Shown here piece by piece: positions 1-10,800 of a stretch of DNA of 64,000 nucleotides (positions are counted from its first letter, which is position 1; each line of letters starts with the position of its first letter). Location: the NCBI RefSeq assembly GCF_024868665.1, contig NC_079896.1, positions 14,032,268-14,096,267 of the forward strand, written 5' to 3'. Origin of the DNA: Triplophysa rosa. Lineage: Eukaryota; Chordata; Actinopteri; Cypriniformes; Nemacheilidae. A model generated the notes under the pieces. That model was not told the DNA's origin and did no database searches. It saw nothing but the letters and a program-made list of their open reading frames with translations. Both the position numbers and the translations under genes were made by a program.

Positions 1-843
1 CAGTAATATTTTACTCGGTACATGTTCAGTAATCCTTGCGTTACAACAAACTTTTCGTCCGCGAGACATTAACAAATCAAAAATCCCGCAAGTATGTTCT
101 ATTTCCTGTTCGTGAATAGACGCGTGGTGTCGTTCATGTCCCTCTGGCTGGTGGAACTTTGTATTTTGTATTGTAACGCGGCATGATTTCAGTCTCTGAG
201 CTAAAGGAGCCTATTGGCCCCGCCCGGTTCGCTGTAAGTGCCAGTGTTGCCAGGGTCGCGATTTTACCGCACAATTGGGCTATTTTGAAAATGCAGTTGC
301 GGGAAAAAATATGGAGTCGCGGGTTGCAGGTTTTTGGGCTACTTCATAATGTACTGCGGCCGCCAAAATGTTTATTTATATTCTAAGGATAAATGTTAAT
401 TGATGAGATTCTTAATGTGTATTCATACTCGAATGAATACCTGGCAACTCCAGGACCGGCCCGTTTTCAAAAGTGTGGGGAACGAGTGTCTGACAGTCAT
501 GCTACAGTACAGGGAGGGACGCGGGAGCTCAGCTCAACCAAAGAGGGAAATATAGCGGTGGTATTAGATCATGCATCCTTTAACCAATGTTTCGTAAGGT
601 GCATGTCACGTTGCACAATGAAAGAAATCACGCGTGAGTGTACAACAGTTAATTCTTCCGGTTGCCAAATATCACGTTTGAGCAGCGCTATACGCAGTCT
701 AGGACAACTAAAACATTGACGTGCTTGTACAAATTATACATATGCAATAAATTTAACCATGTTTATTTCTTAAGCAAGTTTTTGCATGTCTTACGAAGAG
801 AAAACACGTTTCTCGTCCATTTCCGTGCACACATGGGATCTTT
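1..843. other. Left edge, no recognisable gene
   Basis: I see no exon of a known family here. Open frames at 183-386 and 393-719 have no recognisable domain and no splice context. A stretch near 250-345 (phrases such as ttgggctattttg) resembles sequence near 1810-1870, so part of it is probably a diverged dispersed repeat. Confidence 0.4.
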
Positions 844-1570
844 TTAAAGGGACACCCCACCCCAAAATGAAAATTCTGTTATGGATTACTCACCCTCTAG
901 TTGTTCCAAACCTGTATACATTTCTTTGTTCGGTTGAACACAAAGATATTTGGTAGAATGTTAACAACTGAAAATTCTTTGGCATCATTGATTACCATAG
1001 CAGAAAAATATATAACGTAGTCAAAGGTCAGTGTTGGGTGTAACTAGTTACTAAGTAATTAGTTACTGTAATTTAATTACTTTTCCCTTGAAAAGGTATA
1101 GTAAGGGATTACTCTTATTTTTTTCTGTAATTTAATTACAGTTACTTCTGATGTAATTGAACTAAATACTGTGTAATATATTCAATAGTGGAATTGACAT
1201 CAAGTCTCCCTTTAAAATGTATGCTTTAATGTATCCTTCGCACATTTGTATACTTTGGTCAGTTAATAAGAACAATTTATGTAGTTATTTATTATTTATT
1301 TGAATGAATTAAAAGAGCCGTTTCATGTCTATCCTTGAATCAATTCTAATCAAGGTTGATGTAGGATATAGAAAGTAATTAGTAATAAGTAATTAAATAC
1401 TTTTTGGAGAGAGTAATTTGTACAGTAATCTAATTATACTATTGAATATGTAATTAGTAACTAGTAATTAATTACTTTTTCAGAGTAACTTACCCAACAC
1501 TGTCAAAGGTGACCCAGAATTGTTTGCTTTCCTAAATCCCCCAAAGCATATTTTGAGTTCATCAGAACAA
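844..1570. repeat. TTAA inverted-repeat element, interrupted and truncated
   Basis: Begins with TTAA at 844-847 followed by a degenerate form of the end sequence AGGGATAGTTCACCC. The typical internal phrases (ttgttccaaacctgtatacatt, then gttcatcagaacaaa near 1557) are present, but the right terminus is missing. A separate hAT-type element is inserted at 1029-1502, so this copy is the older of the two. Confidence 0.7.
1029..1502. mobile_element. Non-autonomous hAT-type element with 8-bp target duplication
   Basis: The 474-bp element starts CAGTGTTGGGTG and ends with CCCAACACTG. It is flanked on both sides by the same octamer, TCAAAGGT (1021-1028 and 1503-1510). The interior is AT-rich, built of repeated taattagttac-like words, with no open frame. 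An 8-bp target duplication with CAG-type ends is characteristic of the hAT superfamily. Confidence 0.85.
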
Positions 1571-1617
1571 AAAATATATACAATACCTAGGAAACCATTC
1601 AGATAAGTAAATATCAG

Positions 1618-1720
1618 AAGAATCAGAATCAGAATCAGAAGAGCTTTATTGCCAAGTGTGCTTGCACACACAAGGAATTTTCTTTGGTGTTGGAAGCTTC
1701 TAGTACAGACATTCAACACA
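1618..1720 (-). repeat. LINE-type 3' tail with (GATTCT)n
   Basis: Read on the minus strand, the segment ends in a polyadenylation-like aataaagctcttctgattctgattctg. This is a common form of the 3' end of fish non-LTR retrotransposons. Only the tail is present, as expected for a 5'-truncated copy. I cannot assign the clade with certainty. Confidence 0.5.
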
Positions 1721-2105
1721 ATGACAATACAATTTCCAAATTGCATTACAAATATAGCAATATAAACATCTTTTGGCAGTTGTTAACTTTGATTTGACAC
1801 CGGAAAATAATTGGGCTAGTTTTCATTCCTTTTGGGCAGGTTTTAAGGGATCATTGGGCTGCTTTCAGGAAGCTAGTTAGCAAGATCCCTGTGACCAGCA
1901 GATATCACAAGGTAAGCTAACGATGACTAGCTAGAATTCTATATAATCTAGTTCAGTGATGAGATGGGACTATTTTGTATTTAAATACCTTTGAAAAAAA
2001 AAAATTTGTATTTTGTATTTAAATGCATTTAATCTTAGTATTTTTGTATTTTTAAACTGAAATACTTATTGCCAATCAACGTCCTTATTAGACTGCATGG
2101 ATGGG

Positions 2106-2489
2106 CAGTGTATTCAAATACATCCATTTGAAATACAAAATACTATTATTTTGTAATAGTATTTTGAATTTAAATGCATTTAATCTAGTATTTTTTGTAT
2201 TTATTTGTGTATAGCCTAGTTAATTCAAGAAATCAGCAGTCTAAAGAGGTTGATTGGCAAAAAGTATTTTGTATTTTGAAAATACAAAAATACAAAGACT
2301 TATTTCAGAATGTTAAGTTCTACTTCTGTAGTTATTTTGGTGAAAGTAGCTCAAAAGTAATACAGGAGTCATGTAACGTATTACAATTCTGAGACAGTAA
2401 TATTGTAAGGTAACTTGGGGTTACTTTTAAATAACAGTAACAAGTAATCTGTAATGTATTACAGTTTGTAAGTAACTTGCACAACACTG
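2106..2489. repeat. Diverged CAGTGT-ended inverted-repeat element
   Basis: Ends are CAGTGTATTCAAA on the left and a degenerate ACAACACTG on the right. The interior is repeated TATTTTGTATTT / AAATACAAAATA words that can fold back. No matching target duplication is visible, so the borders are approximate. Confidence 0.45.
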
Positions 2490-2719
2490 TTTACGACTTC
2501 ATTGCTGAAAACGGCTTTCCTTTAAAATGTCACTGCGAATGCTGCTCTCTGAAGGCTGAAGGTGCGCTCATCACATCACACAGGGATGCAAAGCATATCT
2601 TGCCAGCTTGCTCATACATGTAAATGTAAGTAATATATCAATAAGTATAATATTCCGCCTTAAAACACCACTTCCCGAACGCTTCCGTCTGTAATTCGTA
2701 CATTAAAGATTGGGTAACA

Positions 2720-3170
2720 CATGCAGTTTCTCATATTAATCTTGAGTGCCTATACAGTAGTATTGCATACGTCGTATCTTCGAAGAGTATTTAGTTTGAT
2801 CAAATTTACAAAAGACAGATACAGCTGTACGATTATTTCCGGAAAAACATGAGCTGCTAGAGGTGGGACTAGTGGGGAGGGTGGGATGGAACTACAGCAC
2901 GACTCACTAGCAAGCAACACATTAATCCCTTCCTGTTTTGTACTTTATGCACGTACACGCTGATTGCCAACAAAACACAGGTGTATGACTAAAAGATGCC
3001 GGACATGAACCGCACGCGGTAAGTCAAGCTACTAAGTAATATGTCTGTGTTTTGTTGGCAATCGGCATGTACGTGCATAATGTAAACATAAACTTATAGT
3101 GAATCAACAGTTATGCAGGGATAATGCGACGATGTATTGTGTGCTCGTGCTGAAATCACAGAACTTAAAC
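2720..3170. repeat. Fold-back copy of an old dispersed repeat
   Basis: Two inverted arms meet around 2985-3010: the arm ending gattgccaacaaaacacag (about 2960-2981) pairs with ctgtgttttgttggcaatc (about 3045-3063). The right arm and the reverse of the left arm both match the repeat that starts near 16555. In that second copy the unit is split by a Tc1-like and a hAT insertion. No coding capacity is visible. Confidence 0.6.
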
Positions 3171-3832
3171 ATAGGAGACTGATAAAAACATGAATTTTTT
3201 ACAACATTCCATCATGAAGTTTATCATATTACCATACTCTTGCATAACATGTTACCCTGCCTGTTAAAACCAGGCTAAAATCTCAAAATCTAAGATTTAG
3301 ATTGATTTTCCCCATTCTTTTCACCATGATTTCAATCTTTGACATGGTCTTACTCAGTTAATATTAAACATATGCATGTTATATTAATACCAGAATGTTC
3401 TTCACATTATAAAATATGAAGAATGATTTTATGTACAAAACAATAAATTAGAAAAAAAACGACTTCAGCTGGGTTTTCACAGGCAGTTACCACATACAGT
3501 AGTTTACATTATAAATAGTTTGTTTTTACTTTAGTTTGACTTTGTATTAATAAGTATAAAGAAGTAAAACTTCTTTATACTTAACAGGATTATTGCTAAT
3601 ATGATGAGATGACGATGATCTCTCGTCCTGTAGATGACCATCCAGATGACCCTAGAGAAACAATTCAAAACATTTCTTCTAACAATACTATATAAAACAA
3701 GACTTTCCACGCATTCTCTACTTACAAAATAATATAAATACTTAACATCTAGATGAGTACTTTGGTTTATACGAATCAATGTTAACTACCCAAGATGATT
3801 CCTATCTGTAAGTAATGTTATTGGGCACCTGT

Positions 3833-6415
3833 TCACTGAAACCAGTGATGACGCTCGATCTCCTCCAAATTGGGCCGATTATCTGGATTTTTATCAAGAC
3901 ACCATTGAAGCAGGTGTCTACATTCTGTTAAACAAAACATATAGTCCTTGTCTTCAGCAATACAGAGGAGCAAATCATTCCCTTGTTTTTAAGTCTCTTG
4001 ATATTGATCTTGCCTTCCAAAACGAAATCCGGTTAAAATGGTTCATTGTTGATGATGTCCGTTTTGTTGGTGAACGGCACTGAACCGGACAGAACGTTAT
4101 ATAGTGTTACTCCTACAGACCACACGGTCGCAGGTCTCGTGTGGTACCTCCTTACGAGAAAAACCTCAAGATGTGCATAGACGGCAGTCCCTGAGAGATG
4201 AAAACGGATGAAAATAAAGAAAAATGTCCCGGTCCAAATAATCTGGCATCACTTAAAATCTTTGAGGTTTTTCTGAAGGACTCTGCTAACATCAACCTGA
4301 AAACTGTTTATAGGCAGAGTCCTTTAGGAAATCCCCACAGCCGAAATCCAGGAGCTTGACTTCACGAGTGTCCGTGCGAACGATGATGTTTTCGGGCTTT
4401 ACGTCTCGGTGGAGGACTCCTCTGCTCTCACAGTGTTTAAGAGCGTTGATCAGCTGTAGCATTACTTCCTTGGCCATCTCCTCGTCTGTGTCTTCGCTGC
4501 GGTCGGCGAAGTCAACGAGATCTTCGCATGGATCAGGACGCTCCAGGATCATCACGTATCGTTTCGGCAGCTCAAACCATTCCAAAATGCACACAATGTT
4601 GGGACAGGCCGGGAATGAACTCACACGTAACATTAATGCCACCTCTAATGGCATTGTACCCTGCAATGAAGGAAGATGTTAGTTTCAATATTTTCATTTG
4701 GAAAAAACATTCTTTCTCTCTTCATTTTAGACACAACACTAAACTGTTTATCATTTAAAATCGAACAATTTGCTCTTTTGCTTGAGATGTATTGATATTT
4801 TGTTGTTTAATGCAAAGACATTCATAAAGTTACATGCATAGTGTGTCTGAATTTTTTGTAAATGTTAAATAAACAGATTCAAAATAAAACTACAGTTTCA
4901 GGGTCCTCCACCTTATCTGCCGATTCCTTAGACTTGTTGGCAACCTGCAGAGCAAAAAACAATGACAATGAACTAGAGATTTCTACGTTTAATGTGAAAG
5001 ATCTTTGAGTGTAAAAACTGTACTGTTGCTTTATGGTTTATTGAATTCTAAAATAAAAAACTATTTTAAAAAGGGGGAGAGAACGACTTGCAATCCATCG
5101 GATATGCGTGTCCCAGCATACACAGTGCCAAATCCACCTTCCCCCAGTTTAGGACCTTGTAAATATGGCAGTCCTTTGAGGAGACAACGTGTCAGAGTAA
5201 AATAAAAGCAATGATAAAATACTAACTGAGCAACAGTCACAATCTCATTTTCACTCAAACCTAACATAGATTAGATAGACTCACAATTCATTCATTTACC
5301 GTAAGCTCGGTCTTACCTTCAACGGCATGGAAGTCGCTCTGATGTCAGCGTTCTTCTCTTGGGCCTGTACAGTGGAATACGACGGCAGCCGCTGTGAATC
5401 ACCCCATGCATTCTTGCTTGGTTGCTGAGTCCTCTTCTGCAAATTTTGTGACTTCCGCACATCTTCTTTTCCTTTCTGAGAAACGTGGCGTTTCTGCGAT
5501 ATTGTGGGACGAATACAGGTCAAGTGAGGCAACTTGTGAAAATCATTAAACAGATTTACAATTCATTTAATCTCACCTTCAATGGCATGGACGTCTGGTG
5601 TGATGGAGGGAGAGGGCGGGTCTTCCTTTCTGAGCATCTTACACGGACACTCGCTGTCTTGACGTTCCTCCACTTTTCGTTTCTGGGAGACGGCACGTGC
5701 CTTTCTGTTCTCCTCATGTGCCTGTTGACCTGAAAACGTCGAGGACGGCCTGGAAGAACAACGCGGTATGAAATCAACCAGCACTTTTAAACCCTGCTTT
5801 TGCAGATTTGTACCCGCGGAACCTAAAGCGGACAGCATGTTGGGAAGAGGTGTGCTGAAGGCAATCAGTTGTGGAGGATGAGATGGTTTCTTCAAGGGAC
5901 CCTGACTCTCTGACAATGTTGGCCTCTTCCTCAGATGTTCGCTGTCTTGTTGGTCACTTTTTCTTTTGCGGGCAACTGTACAACCTGATACACGGGGTAA
6001 ATACAGGTAAAGTGAGACAACAAGTGAAAAAGGACACACACAGGAAATTTGTTTTCTATCATTGAGGACCTGTGGAAACCTGATTTTTTTTACATAATGT
6101 GACTTTTTTTGTCAAATGATATTGTCCTGAGGGGTCATTAAAAGCAAATATTGAGTGTGTATCCTATGGAAATCACTTTTGGCCACTACTATTTACTATT
6201 ATGCACATTTACACATTTAAAATGTGAATAATGCATTAGTAATAAACAAATAAGATATTGTGCAGATGACTTAATGTTACCTCGCTTTTCATCGCCACTG
6301 ATCTTACATGCTGACACCGGTGAGACCTCCTGATCAGACCGGGTCAAAGGACTTCTGGACCTGTAGCATTTGCTCACTTCATAAGGTGTTTCACTCCGAC
6401 GAAGGTATCGTGAGG
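3833..6415 (-). pseudogene. PIM-like serine/threonine kinase, probably inactivated
   Basis: Exons on the minus strand: 6281-6415 and 5577-5994 (basic, Ser/Pro-rich N-terminal extension), 5088-5173 (glycine-rich loop GEGGFGTVYAG), 4894-4944 (VANK, the VAIK lysine), 4297-4660 (catalytic core with HRDVKPEN and DFG), about 4030-4190 (activation-segment end and VWSVGVTLYN helix) and 3833-3924 (CLDKNPDNRP, the last conserved kinase motif). PIM kinases are constitutively active survival and growth kinases, and the family is greatly expanded in cyprinid fish. The catalytic Lys, Asp and DFG are all present. However, the APE motif is degenerate (AHLE), and an in-frame TAA at 4033-4035 falls before the last motif. 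Segment 5317-5493 ends like the end of exon 5577-5994 and may be a duplicated exon that no longer keeps frame. The true start was not found. Confidence 0.75.
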
Positions 6416-7849
6416 CTGAAATAATACCATTAGTTAAAAAACAAGTAACTAAATTTGACCATGTTTGATTGTTACAGTAGTAAAATCATGAGGGGCAAAT
6501 ACAGGACACCTGTTACTGTGAGCATTTTTGTTATTAATAAAACTCGTATTAACAACGATGTTTGCCTTGTTGCCCAATTATTTTGTACTGAGGTGTCATC
6601 AAAAACAAATATTGCTCAAATAAACGATTCGGACATCACCTTTAGCCTATACTATGTAAGTTAACTTATATGGTAAAAACACTTGCTGGTACGGTAGCGT
6701 TAACTTAACAGCGCAAAAACATACTTCTCGACAAGAAAACTAACGTTAGTTTTGTTCTTGTGAGATTTATTAGAAATAAACCAATAACGATAAATAATGT
6801 AGAGATGCACATAACGATACCTCAAAGAGACTTTAAAAAAACAACTTATCTGTATAGAAAAAGGATTCAACACATATATGCCTTAAACTCAAGAGGCATT
6901 ATAGACTGTGATAAAGACCTTTTCATCTGTGCACCACCATATTACAAAGACAATCATTTTGATCAACTTTTTAGTGTTGTTTCAATTACTTTGAGAGAAA
7001 AAAGTAAAATTGCAAAGAAATGTTACAGGTAAAAAACAACAATGGTTATATAAAATACTATTGTAAAACTAAAACTTTAAAACAGATTTAAAAAATAAAT
7101 GTTTTATGAAGATAAACATTCGGATGTAATTAAAATCTTTTTTTAATCTCAGGGGGTACCTCTAGTAAATAATTTAGGTCAAAGGGGTTCAAGCTGACAA
7201 AAAAGTTTGAAAAACCCTGCCCTATGTTCTAAATATACAATAATTGTGTACTATTTAGTCCACTTTTCTTACTCAAAATATATATATTTATTAGTACATA
7301 TATTACTTTCAATTGCGTTTAGATTAATATTCTGTTGCTGGAAATAGTTTTTAATGAGACCAGAAAGTGCACAGCCTCTATAGATAGTTACATCCTGACA
7401 TTGTGAACTACAGTAAGTCTTTATCATCACTGCCACACAGTATGAAATCAAAATAATTGGAATAGACAGGGAATCTGTCATGACAGCATTTTATTTTAAA
7501 GCAGCATTATATATAATTTAAAAACGCAGGAAATAAAAATGTAATGCGATAAAAATACAAGAGAACTTGTACAAATGTGAATTAAACAAATTTAGTAAAT
7601 CAGGTATGAGAAAGCCAAATCATAAGGTCATGAGAAAAACATAAATATGACAAAACTATCACCGTAACAAATTATGAGAGCATTTAACATAGTAAAACAC
7701 TTTGATTGATCTCCTAGACACAATTTGTTTAGTCCTATATTCCATATACAATAGAGCTTAACTTTAAAGCGAAACTTTAAATAAGAGACCAAACATCATT
7801 CATTAAATTGAACTAAACTTGTGCATAAAAATTGTATTTAAAATCGGAA
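6416..7849. other. Spacer between the kinase and separase loci
   Basis: An AT-rich stretch of about 1.4 kb without a recognisable exon. A 90-residue open frame at 6760-7032 on the plus strand starts with GTG, resembles nothing I know and has no splice or promoter context. The piece around 7150-7225 (ggggttcaagctgac ... aaaccctgcc) resembles a hAT end, but I could not find its partner. Confidence 0.45.
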
Positions 7850-10800
7850 CTAGTGAATGTACACAGGCAATCCATATGCAATCGGCGCGGCACCAATTAT
7901 ATGTTTGAGGTGTGTGGCATTACGCGACTGGGCTAAATGCTGAAGAAGAGAGGAGCCAGGGCCAGCAGACAGCCAGGACTGAAGAAGAGCTGACGTGAAG
8001 CGATCCAAATCACGATCCGTTACATCCCACAGGTTACCAAGTACTAATGGGCTGTTGTAGACAAAAATCAAAGAAATATTTATTGATAACGCAATATATT
8101 TAAGGGAATGGTTCCCCCCCCAAAAAGGTCGCCATAAATAAAAATGGAATAAAAATGAATATGGTCAAGTCAATGGGGACTATTTTTGGGTGAACTATTC
8201 CTTTAATAAAGAAAATTGTGACACCACAATAGACTCTAAATAAATATTTTAGGACATTAATGTGTACATTACCATCCAGCAGTCAGGTAGCTGAGAATGA
8301 TCCCTGTTCCCTCCTGGTTGCCAAGTATACTGAGAGCAGCACTGCTGCAGCCAAACAGCAGAGCCGCTGCCCGCACAGGCCCTTTCAAAACCTTCTGAGC
8401 ATCCAGAAATCTAGCTCCTGCTCCATGACCTATGTAACTGCACAAATAAGGCACAAATACATATTGTCAAGCAAATTTCTCATCATTTTGTATTAAGTTA
8501 ATGATGCCTTGATCAGTATCACCCACATATAGAGATCTTTGGTGGCGACAGCCTCTTGTAGTTTATCTGGATCAGGAGCAATTCCACAAACACCTTGCCA
8601 CGCCCGCTCACTAGCCAATCACAGACAGGACAGATGCCAAACTGTACGCTGGATCGGTTACGCAATTGTGACTGCCAGTTTGCATGCACTTGAAACTTAC
8701 CCGGTAAACCAGTCTTTAAAGCGCGTCTCAGTATCAGGCAGGTTCCCATCTGGGTTTAGCACATAATAAACTTGCTTAGGATTCACACCAGAAGACAAGG
8801 CACAGCTTGAATCCATCTGGTAAAAGACAACAAATCAATTAAAGGATTCGAGGGGAAAGTGGATTTTTTATGCATATGTGATAAATATTCTGTGTGTGCT
8901 TTTATAGGTAACAGATAGAAACCTCTTTAAGATGACTGTGACCAAGTACCGCATGTAAAGACGGCATGCGAGTGACAGAGCGAGATTTCAGACAAGCGAT
9001 GTTCTCCCATGGCAATTTTTGCAAGTACTGCAGAAAACAATATTTTGTTCGATGAAACCGACAAACAAGCCATAAATTCCTCTCAAAATTAATAGCAACT
9101 GTCATGTAACACTGCTTAACTGCTTTTCAAATGTAATGCTTATCCAGTAAATATTACACAGAAGTGACATGCCAACCCACCTTGTCCAAGATAAGAACTG
9201 TATGTCCCTGTGGCTCCTCCCTCCCCCTCAGTTCAGCCACAACCCCCTGCAGAAGCCTCAGGAAGTCCTTGTCCTGCAGACCCGCCCCGTCCACAAGAGA
9301 CTGTAGGTCAGGCAGGGAGAGGAGTGGGGATGCTGAGAGAACCACCTTAAGAGAGATGATGAGAGTCATGAAACACATGATCTAAGACCTGATAGATATC
9401 CTAAACACATGTCAGTGCTCTTATACAGATGGTTTGAACAAACCGCTTAAAGGGATAGTTCATCCAAAAAAATTCTGTCTCACTCTCTAGTTGTTCCAAA
9501 CCTGTATACATTTCTTTGTTTGGTTTAACACAGAGAAAGATATTTGGACAAATGTTTGCTGTCCTACATTCTTCAAAATATCAAAATATTTTTCCTACTA
9601 TGGTAGTCAATGGGGTCCAAGAACTGTTTGGTTACAAGCATTCTTCGAAATATCTTTCTCTGTGTTCATCAGAACAAAGAAATTAATGCAGATTTGGATC
9701 AACTCAAAGGTGAGTAAATGATGACAGAATTTTTATTTTTGGGTGAACTATCCCTTTAAAGTTACTGTGTCCATTTCCACAGCATTGTCACCACATACCT
9801 TGAGTATCTCCTGTGTGATCTTTGTTCCTTTCAGTGCCTGTTGGAAACGTTTAATCTGAACTTCAAGCTCAGGGTCAGAGATCAAAGGGAGGAGTAAAGT
9901 TCGCCACACCCCTAACGCTTCTTCCATTTCCTCTAGCAATTTCTGACAAGGGAAAATTATCACATATCAATATGCATATCAATCCCCATCAAATGCCACC
10001 TTCAGGACATCCATCATTATTCTTGTTTACACCAGTACATCTTGTCATACCTCCACACGAGCATCCAAAGCCTTCCGGCCCTCCCACCACTGGGATTTTT
10101 CTGCCACCCCGCTCACTTCCTTTTGCCCCTTCAACACTCCATCCATTTCCTCCAACAGCACGGCAACAGAACGCTAAAGAATGTATTTAAACATTTAAAC
10201 GTAGCGCATTTAAAACTTTATTCAATGTTAATATTGTGGTGCAGGATGGTCATACGTCAAAACAGTAAAGGCCATTGCACATTGAGTCCGAAATTTGCGT
10301 CCGAAATTTCTGCACGTTAAAAAATAAATACGATCTCACGTGGTGTCAATCACATTTACACACTGCCTCTGCTATGTTCATCCGTCATAAAAAATTCGGA
10401 CTGGGTTCGATTTTTCACATCAGTAGCAAGCATTTTGAGAGGCGTTTTGACAATTCAGAGACACCGTACAAACGAGTGCCAAAAAAAAAAAAAAACGCAT
10501 ACGAAAATTTCGGACTGTATGTGAAAAGACCTTAAGCATAACAGAACACATGCTTGTGGTAACATGTATACCTCTCTGTCTGTAGTAGGGATTCTCACTG
10601 TAATTGGGGCGGAGTCTCGCTGCAGTCTGGTCAGAAGAATAGTGCTGCCAATCTCATCGGGATACACCCCCACGAGCGAGAGCATGCACACGGTTATTCC
10701 TATGACAACAATAACAAGTCTGTGTCATTCATAAATGCTTAGGTGTAACCGATTCCAAAATTACATCTTTAGATAGAAAACTTTGTGGGGAAAAATGTGA

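Noticed and set aside
6760..7032. 90-residue plus-strand open frame with mixed composition
   Set aside because: It starts at GTG, has no recognisable domain, no splice sites or promoter, and lies in AT-rich DNA where such frames occur by chance.
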